From: RGIG3994 sp045589735
Lineage (GTDB): Bacteria > Bacillota > Clostridia > Oscillospirales > CAG-272
Assembly: GCA_045589735.1 (NCBI GenBank)
Contig: JAZNPQ010000038.1
Coordinates: 1-7,637 of the forward strand
Direction of reading: 5' to 3'
DNA: 7,637 bases
Under the pieces are notes generated by a model, which was given only the letters and a program-made list of their open reading frames with translations, was not told the origin of the DNA and did no database searches. The number at the start of each line of letters is the position of its first letter. Position 1 is the first letter of the stretch. This document shows positions 5,645-7,637 of this stretch, piece by piece. A program made the position numbers and the translations under genes.

Positions 5645-7315
5645 ATGATTAAGAAAATCATTACACTTGTCGTTTGTCTCGCTCTCTGCGTTTCCTGCAT
5701 TGCTGTTGGTGTTATAAACCAAAAAGCAGACGATGCCGATATCGCAGCAGCGGCAAACGGCGCGATCGAAGGCATTGCTGTATCGCAGGATTACCCGGAC
5801 AGCGTGCTTGCTTACGATGAGGCGAAAGGTGAGTACTACTTCGACACCGAAGCAGATACCATCGTCATCGAAAATACCAGCAACCAGACCTACCAGGATC
5901 TCTACGGTCTATTCAACCGTACATCCAGCGACAAAGCTCTCGTGCTTAACGGCGGAGGCAAAACTATCAAAACAAGCATTCCGCTGTTTAAGACTATCGC
6001 GAACACCACCATCAAGAACCTCAACATTACAGGTCCCGAAATGACCGTAGAGGATACCGATTTTGTAACGTCAACATACCCCGGCTTCGGTGTTGTCGCG
6101 TGCATTGCGGCGGCCGACGTCAAGTTTGATAACGTTTCGATAGATATAGATATTAAATATATCGGCGGAAAGCAAACGGTTGAAAGCTCCATGGGAGCTC
6201 TTATTGGATACGGAGCTGTTACGGAATTAAAAAACTGCACAAACAAAGGAAACATTACCGTTGAGGTCGCAGCTGAAAAACATTTTGCTCTTGCAGGAAT
6301 GGTCGGACGTATTTCATCCGCAATTACCGTAAGCAACTGTATTAATTACGGAGATATAAAAGCAACAGATACCCTCGCAGGCGGTGATTTATACGTAGGC
6401 GGTGTTGTAGGGCAGTGCATCAACATGTCGGTAAATGTAACCAATACAATAAACGTCGGCGATATCACTTCAACATCCACAGTCGGCAATGGTTACGGCG
6501 CCGGAATTGTGGCGCGTAGCGGAAGCGGAGATATATTTACAGATTGTATAAATATCGGAAATATTAATGTTATTTCTAACGGTGGCAGAGCCGGAGGTCT
6601 TACGGGACATTCCTCAAAGAAAAATATAACTCGTTGTATAAACATAGGAGATATATCGTTTACTTCTTCTTCCGGTACCGCCTTAGTAAGCCAGCCTGTT
6701 GGCGGTCTCATACCGTGGAGTAATCCTAAGTTCTCCGATTGCGTCAATTTTGGTACGATTACTACAGACTCAACGAACACTTACATCGGCGGTCTGTGTG
6801 CTCATACAAGTGCTTCAGCGACAACTACTTCTTATTCGATTGCTATTACAGGAGAGCGTAATCCTTCCTGGACTACCGTCATCGCTCCCTTCACAACAAC
6901 TGCAGGCGAAAGCAACAGACTCTTTGCAACAAGCATAAACACAGCAGCTTACGATATTATAGAGGATGTTGTAAACAATCTTAAGACAGCAGGCGTTGCT
7001 GTAGACTTCGAATTCGGCGCAATCATAACCCTTTCGGATTACCTTGATCCTAACGCAGGCGAAGGAAAATTCATCAGCGAGTTCACTCACAAGGCTTTCA
7101 ACGACTATCTTGAAGCTAACAAGACAACCAACGCAAAGCTTGTAAATATCGACTCTCTCTACATGACCGCTACCTTCCCCGAAGGCGCAGGACTTGTAGC
7201 TGACGGTGACAATTCCGTCGCAAACGTTTACCTCGGCGGAAATCTCTATAACACTACTTACGTAGCAAAAGCCTACATCAAGATATGCGATGGCGCATAT
7301 ATCTACAGCAAATAA
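5645..7315 (+). CDS. Secreted beta-helix-like repeat protein
   Basis: 556 residues. Residues 1-25 are a signal peptide (MIKK plus a hydrophobic core); no lipobox fits, since neither cysteine has the right preceding residues. Residues about 85-170 contain N-N-Ile/Val-rich strands (TTIKNLNITG, VKFDNVSIDI). Residues 198-372 hold six repeats of C/T-x-N-x-G-x-I at 198, 232, 268, 301, 331 and 366, spaced 30-36 residues. Each intervening stretch carries GG-hydrophobic turns such as VGGVVG or AGGLTG. This is the pattern of GLUG-like right-handed beta-helices in bacterial surface or secreted proteins. Residues about 430-556 form a separate, non-repeated C-terminal domain. No sortase motif, membrane anchor or cell-wall domain is seen. 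The ATG follows AAAGGAG at ten bases. Isoleucine codons are nearly all ATC/ATT at about 5730-6030 but often ATA in the repeats, hinting at mosaic origin. Function unknown; carbohydrate or host-surface binding is inference. Confidence 0.85.
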   Translation: MIKKIITLVVCLALCVSCIAVGVINQKADDADIAAAANGAIEGIAVSQDYPDSVLAYDEAKGEYYFDTEADTIVIENTSNQTYQDLYGLFNRTSSDKALVLNGGGKTIKTSIPLFKTIANTTIKNLNITGPEMTVEDTDFVTSTYPGFGVVACIAAADVKFDNVSIDIDIKYIGGKQTVESSMGALIGYGAVTELKNCTNKGNITVEVAAEKHFALAGMVGRISSAITVSNCINYGDIKATDTLAGGDLYVGGVVGQCINMSVNVTNTINVGDITSTSTVGNGYGAGIVARSGSGDIFTDCINIGNINVISNGGRAGGLTGHSSKKNITRCINIGDISFTSSSGTALVSQPVGGLIPWSNPKFSDCVNFGTITTDSTNTYIGGLCAHTSASATTTSYSIAITGERNPSWTTVIAPFTTTAGESNRLFATSINTAAYDIIEDVVNNLKTAGVAVDFEFGAIITLSDYLDPNAGEGKFISEFTHKAFNDYLEANKTTNAKLVNIDSLYMTATFPEGAGLVADGDNSVANVYLGGNLYNTTYVAKAYIKICDGAYIYSK

Positions 7316-7321
7316 GGGGGT
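7314..7321 (+). promoter_or_regulatory. Ribosome binding site of the small peptide gene
   Basis: AAGGGGGT can pair over eight bases with the end of 16S rRNA if one G-U pair is allowed. It overlaps the TAA of the preceding gene. The ATG at 7324 is only two bases away, while the ATG at 7330 is eight bases away, so 7330 is the likely start. Confidence 0.65.
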
Positions 7322-7329
7322 ATATGAAA

Positions 7330-7464
7330 ATGAAAAAGAATTACATACTTCCCGAAATTGAGATAATCAAGCTCAATGCTGCCGATATTATCACAGCAAG
7401 CCTTATCGCCGAGAACGACACGGATCTTACTCCCACTCTTCTCGACCCCGAAGAAGCTGAATAA
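7330..7464 (+). CDS. Small 44-residue peptide downstream of secreted protein
   Basis: Starting at the ATG at 7330 the product is 44 residues: MKKNYILPEIEIIKLN, then AADIITAS, then an acidic tail with NDTDLTP and ending DPEEAE. The head (KKxYxxPEIEII...DIITAS) resembles short uncharacterised proteins that I have seen repeatedly in gut Clostridia; this is recognition from memory, not a search. It has no signal peptide, no membrane helix and no cysteine, and is strongly acidic at the C-terminus. The gene lies 14 bases after the stop of the secreted repeat protein and shares its transcript, then an intrinsic terminator follows 20 bases later. A precursor-like layout (conserved head, variable acidic tail) is possible, but no modifying enzyme is in the window. 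An alternative start at 7324 adds two residues. Confidence 0.75.
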   Translation: MKKNYILPEIEIIKLNAADIITASLIAENDTDLTPTLLDPEEAE

Positions 7465-7484
7465 TTTAAGTAGCAATTCACAAC

Positions 7485-7518
7485 AATGCCCCTCGCGGAA
7501 TTTTCCTCGAGGGGCATT
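7485..7518 (+). terminator. Intrinsic terminator of the two-gene unit
   Basis: AATGCCCCTCG (7485-7495) pairs perfectly over 11 bp with CGAGGGGCATT (7508-7518) around a 12-base loop, followed by a T-rich but interrupted stretch (TTGTATATTATCTTTC). Because the stem is bounded by A and T runs it may work in both directions. Confidence 0.85.
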
Positions 7519-7561
7519 TGTATATTATCTTTCAAATTTTGATTTATCGGTGTGTTGATAC

Positions 7562-7637
7562 GTGGGCTCTGCCCACACCCGCTCAAGGAACTTTTTGCAA
7601 AAAGTTTCTTGAGAATCTTCAAAAAACTTCAAGAAAG
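7562..7637. repeat. Nested palindromes, probable dispersed intergenic repeat
   Basis: Three inverted repeats follow one another. GTGGGC-TCT-GCCCAC occupies 7562-7576. A 15-bp stem pairs 7582-7596 with 7599-7613 (CTCAAGGAACTTTTT and its near complement, one G-T pair). A competing stem pairs TTTCTTGA (7605-7612) with TCAAGAAA (7629-7636). The element is non-coding and runs to the window edge. Similar GGGCTCTGCCC plus AACTTTTT-AAAAAGTT blocks are common between genes in gut Clostridia, by recollection. Only one copy is in the window. Confidence 0.55.

Noticed and set aside
5902..6336. Minus-strand frame of 144 codons inside the secreted protein gene
   Set aside because: No ribosome site or recognisable motif; it is an antisense shadow of a long gene with signal peptide and repeats.
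6230..6760. Protein repeats considered as tandem DNA repeats or CRISPR-like array
   Set aside because: The units are conserved only at protein level (C-x-N-x-G-x-I) with variable spacing and no identical DNA repeat.
7376..7558. Plus-strand 60-codon frame overlapping the small peptide
   Set aside because: No ribosome site, it reads through the terminator stem and is out of frame with the better supported peptide gene.

Overview
The window looks like a chromosomal segment of an uncultured gut-type Firmicute, probably Clostridia and perhaps near Oscillospiraceae. This rests on mid GC content, strong GGAGG ribosome sites, consensus sigma-A promoters, a LytTR regulator, a clostridial-type lipobox and a PQ-loop protein of a kind common in that class. 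No taxonomic marker settles it.

Left part (1-1605). A minus-strand gene runs off the left edge and encodes an alanine-rich lipoprotein, with its own consensus promoter. Next, also on the minus strand, is an AgrA/LytTR-type response regulator whose phosphoacceptor aspartate is replaced by glutamate. Divergent from it, 113 bp away, is a small single-span surface protein with a signal peptide and an Asp/Ser-rich ectodomain. No histidine kinase is present.

Centre (1606-4942, minus strand). Housekeeping block: a LysR-type regulator, then holA (DNA polymerase III delta) with a near-perfect promoter whose -35 box is formed by the last codons of the lysR gene, then mnmE (tRNA modification GTPase) only 13 nt after holA. 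The mnmE stop directly abuts the stop of the convergent surface-protein gene.

Centre-right (4943-5407). The lysR gene and a 101-residue PQ-loop (SemiSWEET-like) membrane protein are divergently transcribed from two clear sigma-A promoters. A 22-bp near-palindrome covers the lysR -35 box and lies about 65 bp upstream of the predicted PQ-loop transcription start, the classical position for a LysR activator site.

Right part (5408-7637, plus strand). A 237-bp spacer with inverted repeats and an AT microsatellite precedes a 556-residue secreted protein. Its middle has six Cys/Thr-x-Asn-x-Gly-x-Ile repeats, a likely parallel beta-helix. Fourteen bases after its stop is a 44-residue peptide gene, followed at once by a strong intrinsic terminator, so the two form a compact two-gene unit. 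The last 76 bp carry nested palindromes that look like a dispersed intergenic repeat.

The most unusual items are the secreted repeat protein plus small peptide cassette, the Asp-to-Glu LytTR regulator facing a small surface protein, and the LysR/PQ-loop divergent control region. No CRISPR array, rRNA, tRNA or transposase gene was seen.
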